From Theobroma cacao (Eukaryota; Streptophyta; Magnoliopsida; Malvales; Malvaceae), in contig NC_030855.1 in the NCBI RefSeq assembly GCF_000208745.1, positions 9,226,869 to 9,290,868 on the forward strand: a DNA stretch of 64,000 nt. Direction: 5' to 3'. Position numbers and translations under genes: made by a program. The notes beneath the pieces are model-generated. The model worked only from the letters and a program-made list of their open reading frames with translations, searched no databases and was not told where the DNA came from. Shown in pieces: positions 22,227 to 33,589 of this stretch (position 1 is the stretch's first letter; each line of letters starts with the position of its first letter).

Positions 22227-25200
22227 ACATAAATGGCTAAGTTACGGGTTAAGTGATCACATGTTGTGAGACATAAGTTTAAGATAAATATCCCCAAGGA
22301 AATACTCAAGAGAAGTTCTGCCCTAGATCTTGTGAAAACAAACATTAAGTTATGTAGTTATAAAAAGGAAGCTGTAAGCTGAGACTAATACTTGTATTGA
22401 CATTAAAAAGTACTTGACGAGAATCTAGTTTCAAGTCTTGTAATTTAAAGTGCAATTTATAAATTGGCTAAGGGACAATGATGTTATGTTCATATGAAAG
22501 AGTTGAATAAAAGATGATTGAAGTTGACCTTGATAATGAAGTCAGATAATGAAACTTTCCTAATATATTATGGAAATTAGAATTCGAAATGCTTGAGGCA
22601 GACATGATTCAAATGAGTTTGAGTTTTAAGTGACAAATCAATATGGGTATGATGAGAATTTGTATGAATTATGAAGATTATTCTATTGAATCTTGGTTAT
22701 GGATGGGAATGAATAAAGAGAAATTAGTCTGAAGGCATTTGAAAATAGAAACCCGTATACATAATGAAGAATATGGACATTTGAATGTGCGTGTATATGT
22801 ATGTGTGGAGTTAGTGATGTACCCAACTAAAATGAAGAATGGTTTTAGTGGTTCGAGATTTGAACTCAATATATTTGATGAGTTGTATAGATAATGTAAC
22901 GATCAAGAATCTTATCAGAAGTCGATTTATGATGACCTTAGGAATTTTGGGGAAATAGTTAAGGGAATGTAATCCATAGTGCGATTAAGCCATATGAGAT
23001 GGATTAATAGGATTAAGAAGATTAAAATTTCCTAAATGCTAGGTAAACATGAAGTATGTGGAATTAATTGAAGCCATTAATCTTCCCTAACGTTGAGGAT
23101 ATGTATAGGAATGAGTATGGTGTGTTAATGATGCCATAAACTACACAATAGTGTATGAGGATAGGATGAATGAATGAAAGTCAAGAAATTTGATATGGAA
23201 TGAAGTAATAAGATAGTGATTGGTATACCTAAATAAGTATAAAATGCGATCGAAATTGGTATGATTGGGATGGAGTTATGGTTAAAGTTTAATGATAGTA
23301 ATAGAAGCATGCTTGGTGTCTCGATATAAGAGATCATAATTGTGAAGCTTACTATTGATATGATTTTAAAGGATAATAATAGCCATAGATAAAGTACTCG
23401 AGATTGAATTTGAGGTAAATGTGGTGAACAAATCGAAATTTCCTATAAAGGGAGGACATAAGAAGTTGAGCATTAGATAAGAAAACAATAACCCCTTCTT
23501 TTCTTTGAGTTCAGCAAATGAAATTTTGAGGTCAAAATTTTATTTCAAGGGGGATAGTGCTATCAAGCCCGACTCTACAATATGTTTATTATGCCATTCT
23601 TACATAAGAATGCATGTTTGATACTTGGATACCTCGAAAATCGTTAAAGGACGACATTGTACCAAATGGTACAATTAAGTTGAATTAAGCCTCGAACTAG
23701 TCCAAATAGAGATTTTAAGGTGAAATTGAGAATTTTAAAACCCAGAATGACTTAAAATGGTGATTCGAAGTTCGAAGACCGATTTGGAGTCAAATTACAA
23801 TTTTCATAATTTAGGGGCAAAATGGTCACTTTCCCACCCAAGGTTAAAAATGGGAATGTTGGAAGAAGTTTTTGATCAAGATTGACTATTTAGAATATAA
23901 TTTGAGTTTGAGAAGTAAAGAATTTTAATTTTGACATTTTTTCGAGGATAAGGGCAAAATAGTCATTTTGCCACCCCATGGGCAAAATTGTAATTTTACA
24001 CCATCTAACATTTGTCCAGCACATGGATTTTACCCAATATTATCATGGATAATTGAGGAAATTTGAGTGGTGGAGAGAGATTGCTTAATGGGTAAGTATG
24101 ACACATGGACCAATGGAATGGTGACACATGGCAAATTTTTGTCCATTTAATATTTTCCTTATAAATTGGCACAAAATCAGCCTATTTCTCTTCATTATGG
24201 CTGGCCAAAGAAAGAACAAAGGAAGCAAAGGAAGAACAAAACCCTAGGTGGAAAAATTCAAGGGAAAAGTGTGAAAATTCAAGGAAACAAGTGAAAAAAA
24301 GGTAAGATTTTTTAATTAAGCTTCAGATCTTTCTTTCTTAAGCATTTTTTCTTATTTTTCATGGTTGAATCATATGAAATCATGATGAATTCTTTGCTGG
24401 CTGAACACTTAGAGGGAAATTTTGATGCTTGATTTGGTTAGATTTCTTTGTATTTTAGTGTTTTTAGATAATTAGTGATGTGTAGCATGAAAAGCCAACA
24501 AGAAAAATTCATTTTCTCCCATTACCCATCATTGGCCGAATTTTCCATGTAAAGTGTGGATGGTGGATTTGATTTTACTTCAAGTGAATTGGTTAGGAAA
24601 TGATGAATTATGGTGAGAAAATCAGGTAGGAAAAATCATAATGTTGATGCACTCACCAATGTTGAAATTCTCAAGGAGAAATGTAAGAATGGTTTTGCTA
24701 AATTTTATTTTATTTGACTTATGTTTGATGATTTGGAGAATTGGAAGAAAAATGGAATTAATTGGTGTTGAATTGGACATATTGGCCAATTAATCAAGTG
24801 ATAGATCGAATTAGGCCAATACCGTTTCATTTAGGTACACAATTGAATTTTTGTAGAACACCGTATTTAAATGGTTACCCAATTGTTTTACATCCCATTT
24901 CATGCATTAGTATAGAGCCTGAATTTGTTTTATAACAATTTAGCACAAATGTAGTAAATGGCTTATTGTGCATTATGTCTAGGTGGTGAATCCTCCAAAA
25001 GAGGGCAAAAAAATTACATTCAAGGATCAATAGTCGAAGTAGTCCAAAATTCAAACTACTGATACAGTGAGTAACCTTATCATCATCTTCATTATTTGAA
25101 GTGAATTTTAATTCGTTTTTGTGATTTTATGAAAAATGAGTTTAAATGGTAAATCTTTATGTTTTATAAACAAAATGTGTTTAAACGAAATGATTTTATA

Positions 25201-26816
25201 AAATTGTCTTGAAATTGAGTGATGGCTTTGAAAATAGAGTAATTAGAGACCATTTGATGTATTGTGAATTTATGTTTCTAATTGATTGGCTTATGGAAAT
25301 ATTGGCATGTGTGCTGAAAATGTATGAACTTTTGATTTACCTTGAGAGGCTGTAAAACAAAATAATTCCCATGTCATGCTGTTAAATTTTATTGAATTGG
25401 TGGGTTATTGATTAGTCGCTGCAGTGGACGGGTTCCATGGACCAGCCTATTAAAGGGTCATGGTAACCCTATTATATTCATACCTCAGTGAGAGACGCGG
25501 TTGGATAATTCCTAAGGTTAACACTTTAGAGTTCACTTCACGCCAAACCACCACATGAGGTTGAACTCAGCCAACGCCAAGGAACGGCTATGTTTTCGAA
25601 ATAAAAAAAAATATGATTTATGCGTATATGATTTTTGAATAGCCTTGGCAGACTCAGTTTGGGATAGCCCTCAACCAAGGTTGTGAGACCCGAACCTCTA
25701 TAGGCTTGTAACTAAGCATAGATGTAATAATATGAGCAAGGGGTAGTTTCGTCATTTTCTCTAATTATATGTATAAGACTGCATAAATGATGTATACTGA
25801 TGAAAACACGAAGAAAAGTAGAAGTTTCAATAATTTTCATAATATGAGCAAAATGGTCATTTTTCACCTCGGGTTAAAATTTTAAGTTTTTATGAACCTG
25901 AGTATGTTTAGACCATTATGGACCTTATCCTAGTGTCAAAAAAGCAAAAAGATTGCATAAAGGGTTGCATGAGAACAAGTTAACTAGTCAAGGGCATATC
26001 CATAATTTTAAGGGAATGGATAAGATTGGCTATGAATACCTTTCTTCCAGTAGCTTCTTCTCCTATTTTCCAGCAGCTCGTCTTCTTCTTCTTCTTCTTC
26101 TTCCTTCTCACATTTCTTCAAAACTCCATGAAAGCTTGATATGGAGCTTGCATAATTTTCTCTCTCTAGCTCTAGTTTTCATACCTTTGAGCCCTTTTGA
26201 CTAGAACTCTTTAATTCTTTCACTCTCTTACTTCAAAACCCTTGATAAAGCTTATTTCCAGACTTTCTCTCACTAGTTGGGCATTCTAGAGAGAGAAAGA
26301 GAGAATTACCCCATTGATTTAGAAGCTATTGGAAGAAAATTCAACTGCAAAGAAACCCAAGGGTGAGTGATGAACTAAATTCAGTTTTTTAGCTGTGAAT
26401 AATGACTAGTAATTTAGATTAAGAGTTGTTTTATTGTTGAGTATGTTTATTATTTTTTTAGCGATTAAGATAGTGAACATATATAGCCATTTAATGTGAC
26501 AATTGAAAGCTAGCTAAGAGACAGCTTTTGGGGTTCATAATGTGTGAATTGACCTATTGTTTATGCTAATGTGATCCTAGGTTCTAATGAAGGCCCATCC
26601 TTCCAATTGGATCATTAGGGGAATTAGAGTCAACTAAAAGCTCAACAATAAATCGATGAGTGGACTACCTTCAAAACTTGTTTTGTAATTGCCACCCATT
26701 TGAATGAATTATCAAGCTTTTCATGAAAACAAGTGCCTTGGGAACAAGCTTTTGCAAAATGGTTTTATGTTGTAATATGTGATTGCTATGGATTCATGCA
26801 CTATTGTATTTTGATG

Positions 26817-26852
<36 letters not shown>
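26817..26852 (+). repeat. (AT)n(GT)n microsatellite in D
   Basis: An AT dinucleotide run is followed directly by a GT dinucleotide run of 11 units. The E copy has a shorter TA run near 55492 and no long GT run. Confidence 0.9.
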
Positions 26853-26899
26853 TGTGCATGATGAACGATATTCTTTATAATGACTGTAACCGTGTGTGT

Positions 26900-27085
26900 G
26901 CATGATGTGGGGGAAATGCACATGCCGGTGATGATGGTGGCGTGAAAGATAGATGATGATCGTGCCCGTGTGCACGATGTGGGGGGATGTATACGATGGC
27001 ACTGATTGGGCACGATGTGGGGGGATGCACAAGATGGTGCCGGCTATGTGCATGATATGGGGGGATGTACATAAGCCGGGAGTGA
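26900..27085 (+). repeat. G-rich minisatellite in D
   Basis: Four copies of a unit built around GATGTGGGGGGATG lie at about 26904, 26976, 27014 and 27054; the last reads GATATGGGGGG. Steps are 72, 38 and 40 bp. E has two copies of a different 37-bp unit in the equivalent place (55558-55620). Confidence 0.75.
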
Positions 27086-27291
27086 TTATGATGATGTTGA
27101 TGTTTATCTATGTAATTATGCATATCTAGACTTATGAAATGAAAAATTATGAACGTAATATATGATTGACATATATGAGAAATTTGATACATTGCACTTT
27201 GGGAAATTTCATGTGCTGTATGTTGATTTTATTGGTTTAGCAGGATGGCCTTTTTGTTGAGTGAGGGGAAACTTTTCTCTTGGTGGCCTAT

Positions 27292-27462
27292 ATCTCACTA
27301 CAGCGAGAATCATTTTTGCTACAGCGAGAAACTCTCGGGTTGTGAGAGTTTTCCCAGATTTGGATCTCGCTGCAACGAGAATGAATTTCGCTGCAGTGAG
27401 AAACTCTCTATTTGTCCAACCAAATTTCGCTACAGCGAGAAAGAAATTTACTGCAGTGAGAA
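27292..27462. promoter_or_regulatory. Array of three palindrome pairs in D (consensus TTCTCGCTGCAGCGAGAA)
   Basis: There are six imperfect copies of an 18-bp palindrome, with centres at about 27300.5, 27321.5, 27372.5, 27393.5, 27432.5 and 27453.5. Each pair is spaced exactly 21 bp, about two turns of the helix. Pairs are separated by 39-51 bp. Whether it is a protein-binding array or an RNA hairpin is inference; the repeats themselves are seen directly. Confidence 0.75.
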
Positions 27463-29220
27463 ACCTTCTATCCATTTTGCTATCTTGCAGGTTTTTGTCA
27501 TATTTTTCCATTTCATTTATACCCTAGTGGAGTATGGACTTTCAACATGTTTGGGGATTATCTAACTAAGTTTGAAATGAGGAAATTTTGAGATAAACCC
27601 TCAATTGGTTGAGAAGCCTTAGTTTGACTAATAACTTAAATCCCAACATCGCTGCATTTGACAATAACTTATACAACTTAGTTCGGCTAATAACTTAAAT
27701 CCCAACGTTGCTGCATTTGACAATAACTTATATAACTTAGTTCGGCTAATAATATATATAACTAAGATTTGTTGTCGCATTTGACTTGCTTGTGCATCAT
27801 TGAAGCCTTCATTTTACAAGTTATTCGTTATGTATGGGTTCCTCATGACCAAGTGATTAATATTTAAAGGTATAATAAGGGGTTTTCAATATGAATGAAA
27901 TTAAATTGCATTGTTTTAAAACAAGTGCATCATGATTATTAATTCTCCCTTATGGTTGCTTGTTCCCTTCCTTGTTCACTCACTAGGTTTATACTCATCA
28001 TTTTCAACTACATGCTTTAAGATCACGAGGCAGCCGGTAACTAGGACTAGATGTCCTTGTAGACTTATATCCATCTTTGGTAGATGTCTCGGCATTCAGT
28101 AGTTGTACATTCATTCGAGTCCCTCCACTGGAAGTCGAGTATTATTTTGTTGTGTATAGACGAACCTAATGTAAATTGTTAAGATATATGTTGTAGACAA
28201 TGTATATACACTTGTTTGGTATGCCAGTATGAGATGGCAAATGTTAAATATTATTTTGGTTCTAAGTTGTGAAATATGACTTAGTAGTTTATGATGGGAT
28301 GATGAACATGTCAGATTAACAGGCTTGGTTGGGCTTAGTGGACTACATTCATTGGGCCTATGCGCCGGTCATGGCCCAGAAATTGGATCGTGACAAAGGT
28401 ATCCCTGATAACTGAGTATGAGAATAATTTTTGGCATGAGCCAAGTTTTAAGAAATTCTTAAGCCATGTTCATTACTCGATTTAAATGAATTGATTTTAT
28501 TTGGTTGAAATGAGTTGAAAGGTGATAAATTATTGTATGATGATTTATTTTATCTGTCTCCATTTACTCAACTTTAGATATTTTAGATGGTATTTGTTTA
28601 CTCACTGGGATTATATAATCTCACCACCCTATTTTCCAACCCTTTTAGGCTCAGGATAGTCTGTAAATAACTCATTTCGTTGAGGCCTACAGTTGGACTT
28701 GCATCCTTAAAAACTGTAGGTTTACCGCTTTTGATACTTTTGGTCGTTCGTGGGCCCACGTGTCACTGTAAATTAAATCTTATGCTTTGGTAATCTATAT
28801 TACAGTATGAATGAATTTATTTAGTTTTTATGCTACGAAAATTATTTACCAGTAACTCTATAAATATTGTTTTATAAGAAAATAGAATGTTTTATTGAAT
28901 ATTTTATTATATTNAAACTTATTTTTGATTATGAAATATGTGTTTTCCACTTGCATACTACATTTTTAGCTGGTTTCGAGATTTTTTAAGACAAATTACC
29001 AAAATGCCCATGTGAGACAGAAATTATTTTTTTTATTGATTTAAGTTGGAAATAACTTAAAATCTTTTAGAACATGATTTTTGGCAACGGTTACTCATAG
29101 GGGAAATGAGAAACTAATATTAAAGCCTTGCGGAGTTTCGGTTGACATTCCGAGTAATGAGTGTCGATCGGGATACCGCGGCGGTTGTCACCGGCTCGAG
29201 GGGAGTATCGGGTCGTGACA

Positions 29221-30784
29221 TATTGTATATAGGTAGTGAGCCCTCTAACAAGGGTAAAGACGTTGTGTCAAAGGACTGAGAATAGGAGTATTTCAAACTC
29301 CTGATATAGTGAGTACCCTTATTATCATCTTAATTATCTAAAGTAGTTTTTATCCGATTTTGAGATTTTATGGAAAATGAGTTTAAATGGTAAATCTTTA
29401 TGTTTTATAAGCAAAATGTGATTAAATGAAATGATTTTATAATATTGTCTTAAAATTGAATTATGGCTTGGAAAATGGAGTAATTGGAGACTGTTTGTTG
29501 TGTTATAAATCATGGTTTGAATTGAATGGCTTATGATAATGTGGGCAAGAGTGGCTGGATTGGTAATTGTGCTAAACATATATAAACTGTTGTTTTGCCT
29601 TGACATGCTGTGTTGTAAAATAATTGTCACGTCATGCTGTTGAATTTTATTGAATTAGTGGGATATAGATTGGTCACTATAGTGGCGGGTTCTGTGGACT
29701 AGCCTATTAGAGGGGCACGAAATCTCGTTATATTCATACCTCGATTGGGGAGGCATGTAGGGTAACTCCCAAGGTAAAACTTTAGAGTTCACTTCATGTC
29801 AAACCACCACGTGAGGGTGAACTTGGCCAACGCCAAGGAACGGCTATGTTTCAAAATAAAAACATGATTTATGCGTACATGACTTTTTAACAGCCTTGGC
29901 GGACTCGGTTGGGATAGCCCTAGGCCAAGGTATCCTTGACAACTGAGTATGAGAATAATTTTGGCACGAACCAAGCTTTAATAAATTCATAAGCCATGTT
30001 GATTACTCGATTTAAATGAATTGATTCTATTTAGTTGAAATGAGTTTGAAACGTTATGAATTATAGTACGATGAACTAATTTAAGTTGTCTCCATTTACT
30101 CAGTTTTCGATATTTTAGATGGTATTTGTTTACTCACTGGGATTATATAATCTCATCACCTTCCTTTCCACCCATTTCAGGCTCAGGATAGTCAGTAGAC
30201 AGCTCATTTCGTTGAGGGCTACAGTTGGACTCGCATCCTCAAAAATTGTAGGTTTAACGCTTTTGATACTTTTGATCGTTCATGGGCCCACATGTCACTG
30301 TAAATTAAATCTTATGCTTTGGTTATCTGTATTACAATATGTATGAATTTATTTAGCTTTTACACTACAAAAATTATTTACCGGTAACTCTATAAATATT
30401 GTTTTATAAGAAAATAGAATATTTTTATTATATTCAAATAGGTATAGTTTCACTTTAAAGGAATGTTTTAGACATCTAAACTTATATTTGATTATGAAAT
30501 ATGTGTTTTCCACTCGCATACTACATTTTTAGCTGGTTTTGAGATTTTTGAGAAAAAATAACCAAAATGCCCTTGTGAAAAAAAAAATTATTTTTCTATT
30601 GTTTTGATTTGGAAATAGTTTATAATCTCTCAAAACATGACACTTAACAATTGTTGCTCATAGGGAAGGTGCGAAAACTGATATTAAAGCCTTGCAAGGT
30701 TTCGGTTGGCATTCCGAGCAATGAATGTCTATCGGAACGTCGCGACAGTTGTCACGAGCTCGAGGGGAGTATCGGGTTGTGACA
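29221..30784 (+). repeat. Element A 3' LTR, second part
   Basis: It starts with the duplicated TATTG left by B's insertion and continues A's LTR to TTGTGACA at 30784. It aligns with the second half of both B LTRs. The next five bases, CAAAA, would be A's right target duplication, but the left one is outside the window. Confidence 0.88.
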
Positions 30785-32075
30785 CAAAAAGACCAAAATT
30801 CTGGCTGAATCTTATTTTTTGTCAAACGAAGAAAACTATTTTTGTTTTCTTATTTTATGTAACGACTGAGAAGTGGTTGGAGGCTTAAAGTTTTAGTTTG
30901 CTAATATAATATATTTATATAGCCAAACTAAGTTTTAACCCTAAATACTACAGTTGTATTTTAATTTAATTGAGTCTTTGAAAACTTAATTAATTTCTCA
31001 CTTTATTTTTGTCTCTTTCAATTAAGTCCAACTTAATTAATTATCCTTATTTAATCCCAATCATGTCACTTAATGTGTGTGACCCATTAGGCTTCTAACA
31101 CATTGGCAATAAATATAAATCCTAATCAAATATCAATTTGATAATTAATTTATATTTATAGATCATGAGTGGTATATAGCAATACATCATTACCACTAAA
31201 ATGTTAAAGAGTCAATTAAAGAATTTGACAAAGCCCTTCAGTGATAAGCCTCTTAGTGCAATACAATCATTTCATCAAATATCACAGATATGTCATTAAG
31301 CATGGCTCGGTGTCTACTTATGACATTCTATATTAGTTCTCATAATTCATGACTAACCTTATGAATTTAGAAAACTAACTTTCCTCAAATTCATCATGCT
31401 TTCGCCAAAGACTTTATATAAGTTAATCAAAAATTGAAAACAAGTGAGATACATCCTCTCATATCACGTGAGGTGATGAATCCTTTCTTGACTACTCATT
31501 CACCTTCGTATGCTTCATGACATACCCTAAAACACTCTGTTTAGGCATCTGGTCATCTCTAGACCCGTAGGGGTGAAATCAAAGTATGTTATTCCCCATA
31601 CAAGATGACCTGGTGTCTCAAGTCCAAGGACTAGTTGCACGACTATCACATGTGAACATTTTCCATAGACACTTGAGTAAAATACCAAATAGAGTTCTCA
31701 TAGCGAGTCATGCTCAGTGAACTTGTTCTTTAACAAGCACTTACATGTTATCCTCAAGTATCCCATATATTTCAATCTATGAGATCGATTGCTTACTTTC
31801 CAAGTAAGGAGGCTTAACATGTACTAGTCTTGGAGCATTGTCAATGCCCTATCTTGACAATACAATGACCACGAACTATTTTAGGAACATGGCTTTGATA
31901 CATAGTGATCTCATAATTGTAACAACTTTACAATTCTCTTGCAAGGCCTTTATGTTCCATGGGCTTCATCCAATCAATACTTAATAACTCCTTATTATTG
32001 CACTAACATGAAGGAAAACCTCTATCACATATATTTATGCGATTAAGTATGCATTAGATGACAATATATATATTT
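30785..32075 (-). mobile_element. Repeat H copy 1, degenerate LTR-like stretch
   Basis: This AT-rich stretch has no usable frame. About 31550-32000 aligns with 53190-53570, including the shared ATGAGATCGATTGCTTACTT. In copy 2 that stretch lies just left of a copia-like PPT, so I read it as a decayed LTR of a - strand element. The section 30785-31150 resembles the LTR at 61562-62304 in style, but I cannot align it by eye. Confidence 0.5.
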
Positions 32076-32469
32076 CAAATTTGAAAGGAACATCTTTCTC
32101 TAAAAGATTGTAGAGTGGTTTCAAAATTTTGGAGAAATTCTTGATGAATCACTTATAAAACCCACAATGTCCCAAGAAACTCCTAATACCTTTCATTGAT
32201 GTTGGTGGTGGGAACTTCTCAGTTGTCACTATCTTAGCTTTTTCCACTTATAAACCTTTGTTAGAAACTTTATGTCCAAGAACAATGCCTTTTTGCACCA
32301 TGAAGTGGCATTTTTCCTAATTCAACACTAAATTTATTTCTTCACATCTCTTGAGGACTCTAGCAAGATTAAAAAGACAATCATCAAAATTATCACCAAA
32401 CACAGAAAAATCATCCATAATATCTCAAGCCATTGTTCTTGCATATCAAAAAAGATTGCCATCATGCAT
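32076..32469 (-). pseudogene. Athila-type reverse transcriptase fragment, antisense
   Basis: The - strand translates to a broken piece of Ty3/gypsy Athila-type RT: IMDDFSVFGD (the YxDD region), then LGHKVSNKG, IRSFLGHCGFY and KPLYNLLEKDVPF. These motifs run from the RT active site to the start of RNase H. It has at least one frameshift and several stops. It ends where the 5' LTR of G begins, in the opposite orientation, so it belongs to a different Athila copy. Confidence 0.85.
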
Positions 32470-33513
32470 TGATAATTCTATTTTATACAATTATTTTATT
32501 CCTATTTTGTTATTAAACGTTAGCTAAGTCCTCAATTTTCAATTATAATTTATTTATTTTTTGTTTTTTTTATAATTAGTTTATTTTTAAGTGAGTTATT
32601 TTAATTTTGTATTAATATTTTTAATTTGGTTATTATTTATTAGTTTTTCTTTTTTTTTTGTAGGAACTAAAAAAAATTGGGCTTAATTTTGGAAAGTGAG
32701 ATGTTGAAAGACCCGAAAGTCTGCTTGCATATGCTTCAATATTTTGGATATAACTTGAGTTACAGAGCTTTAAATGATACAACTCGTAAACCATTGGAAA
32801 GCTAAGAGACAGTGCTACAACTCTCATGAAGATCATTTTTCCCAGTTCTACCTTGAAGATAGAGAAAATCGCTTCAGAAAATGGCTAGACGTACTGTGCC
32901 GGGAATAGAAATTTGTAAAGACTGACAATTGATTTTTTGGGCCTCTCATTACACTTTTAAGATCAATTAAACCCTAGGTCAACTTAAGGAACTTTAGGTT
33001 AAGTTATTAGTATAAATAGGATATGTTTAACAACATTAGAGAGACAACTTTTGGGGGATTCAAGAAGCTAGGAGTTAAGGCTGAAACTTGGAGATCAAGG
33101 TGGCAAATATTGTTTTGTTTTCTTCATTGGCTTTTATTTTTCTTGTTACTCTCAATGGTTGAATTTACTATAATGTTATTTGTTTTTGCAATTATGAGTA
33201 GCTAATTTTCTTTTTCTAGGATTGCAATTGAACTCACATAAAATCGAAATTTTTAATCTCTTTTTTGCTTATTTTTAATGGGATTAGAATTGTTTATTCC
33301 AATTTGTTCTTAATGCTTTTCATTGCCTGGCCACCAATTAAATTGATTTAGGAACCTAAAAAAACTTGGGAAAGGGAGTTTAGAGTAGACTAAAATTAGG
33401 ATAGCATATGATCATATTAATTGATTTGCATATAGGATAGGGATATACCTATAGGCCATATGTAGCCAGATTAAAGCCTAAACTTAATAAGTCTGTTTTA
33501 ATTTCAATTCACA
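32470..33513 (+). repeat. Element G 5' LTR
   Basis: This LTR of 1044 bp is matched by 49641-50680 with many point differences. It contains the runs TAAATAGG near 33013 and AGAGAGACAACTTTTGGG near 33038 that are conserved in the 3' copy. I see no clear primer site after it: the bases TAGTATTACTTC do not match a tRNA end I recognise. Confidence 0.88.
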
Positions 33514-33589
33514 TAGTATTACTTCAAATTTTATTTTTTCTTGTTTCAATATTAGATTTTGTTTGTTTGCAGATATCTTTGGTTATTGC

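Larger units (their letters stand above)
19877..23560 (+). mobile_element. Element B internal region, no intact gene
   Basis: The first 200 bp or so match the leader of F, including an acceptor-like TTTCTTCTTATAG before 20079. A short frame opens at 20189 with MPPVTRAS, resembling the MPPRRG start of F Gag, but stops after about 20 codons. The rest has no frame above about 90 codons and no recognisable gag or pol motif. It is colinear with element A except for indels. It ends with the shared motif GAGGTCAAAATTTTATTTCA and the PPT AAGGGGG (23547-23553). Confidence 0.8.
25682..28395 (+). mobile_element. Solo LTR D, inserted in B's 3' LTR
   Basis: This 2714-bp unit starts TGTGAGACCCG and ends GGATCGTGACA, flanked by AAGGT (25677-25681 and 28396-28400). 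It has no PBS, PPT or internal region, so it is a solo LTR left by LTR-LTR recombination. It is homologous to E (54505-56853), with shared start, shared end around GATGGCAA and GGGCC, and shared palindrome arrays. The terminal TGACA style matches the gypsy families nearby, but no internal region is available to name it. It contains a TA/TG microsatellite, a G-rich minisatellite and six palindromes. Reading frames inside it are by-products of these repeats. Confidence 0.9.
16884..29220 (+). mobile_element. Element B, complete non-autonomous Ty3/gypsy-related element inserted in A
   Basis: This is a complete element on the + strand, flanked by TATTG target duplications (16879-16883 and 29221-29225). 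It has a 5' LTR (16884-19876), Met-tRNA PBS, an internal region of 3684 bp without a usable gene, a PPT, and a 3' LTR (23561-29220) interrupted by solo LTR D. Without D and its duplicated site the 3' LTR is about 2941 bp. Family relationship to F and C is shown by the shared PBS, about 200 bp of shared leader, shared closing motif before the PPT, and matching blocks in the LTRs. I infer a LARD-type element moved by proteins of the F/C family. Confidence 0.92.
23561..29220 (+). repeat. Element B 3' LTR, interrupted by solo LTR D
   Basis: It begins TATCAAGCCC (mutated from TGTCAAG) and ends GGGTCGTGACA. It is split at 25682-28400 by D and its duplicated AAGGT. Relative to the 5' LTR it lacks about 43 bp at 28914, where the sequence has an N. 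An A/B-type TATA motif is at about 24161. Confidence 0.92.

Noticed and set aside
26721..27192. Three His-rich - strand frames in D
   Set aside because: They are translations of the microsatellite and the G-rich minisatellite.
27292..27462. CRISPR-like array
   Set aside because: The repeats are short, imperfect palindromes in pairs without unique spacers of constant length, in a plant LTR.
27209..27565. Overlapping frames of about 90-106 codons on both strands in D
   Set aside because: They are opened by the palindrome array, which reads alike on both strands; no protein family is recognisable.
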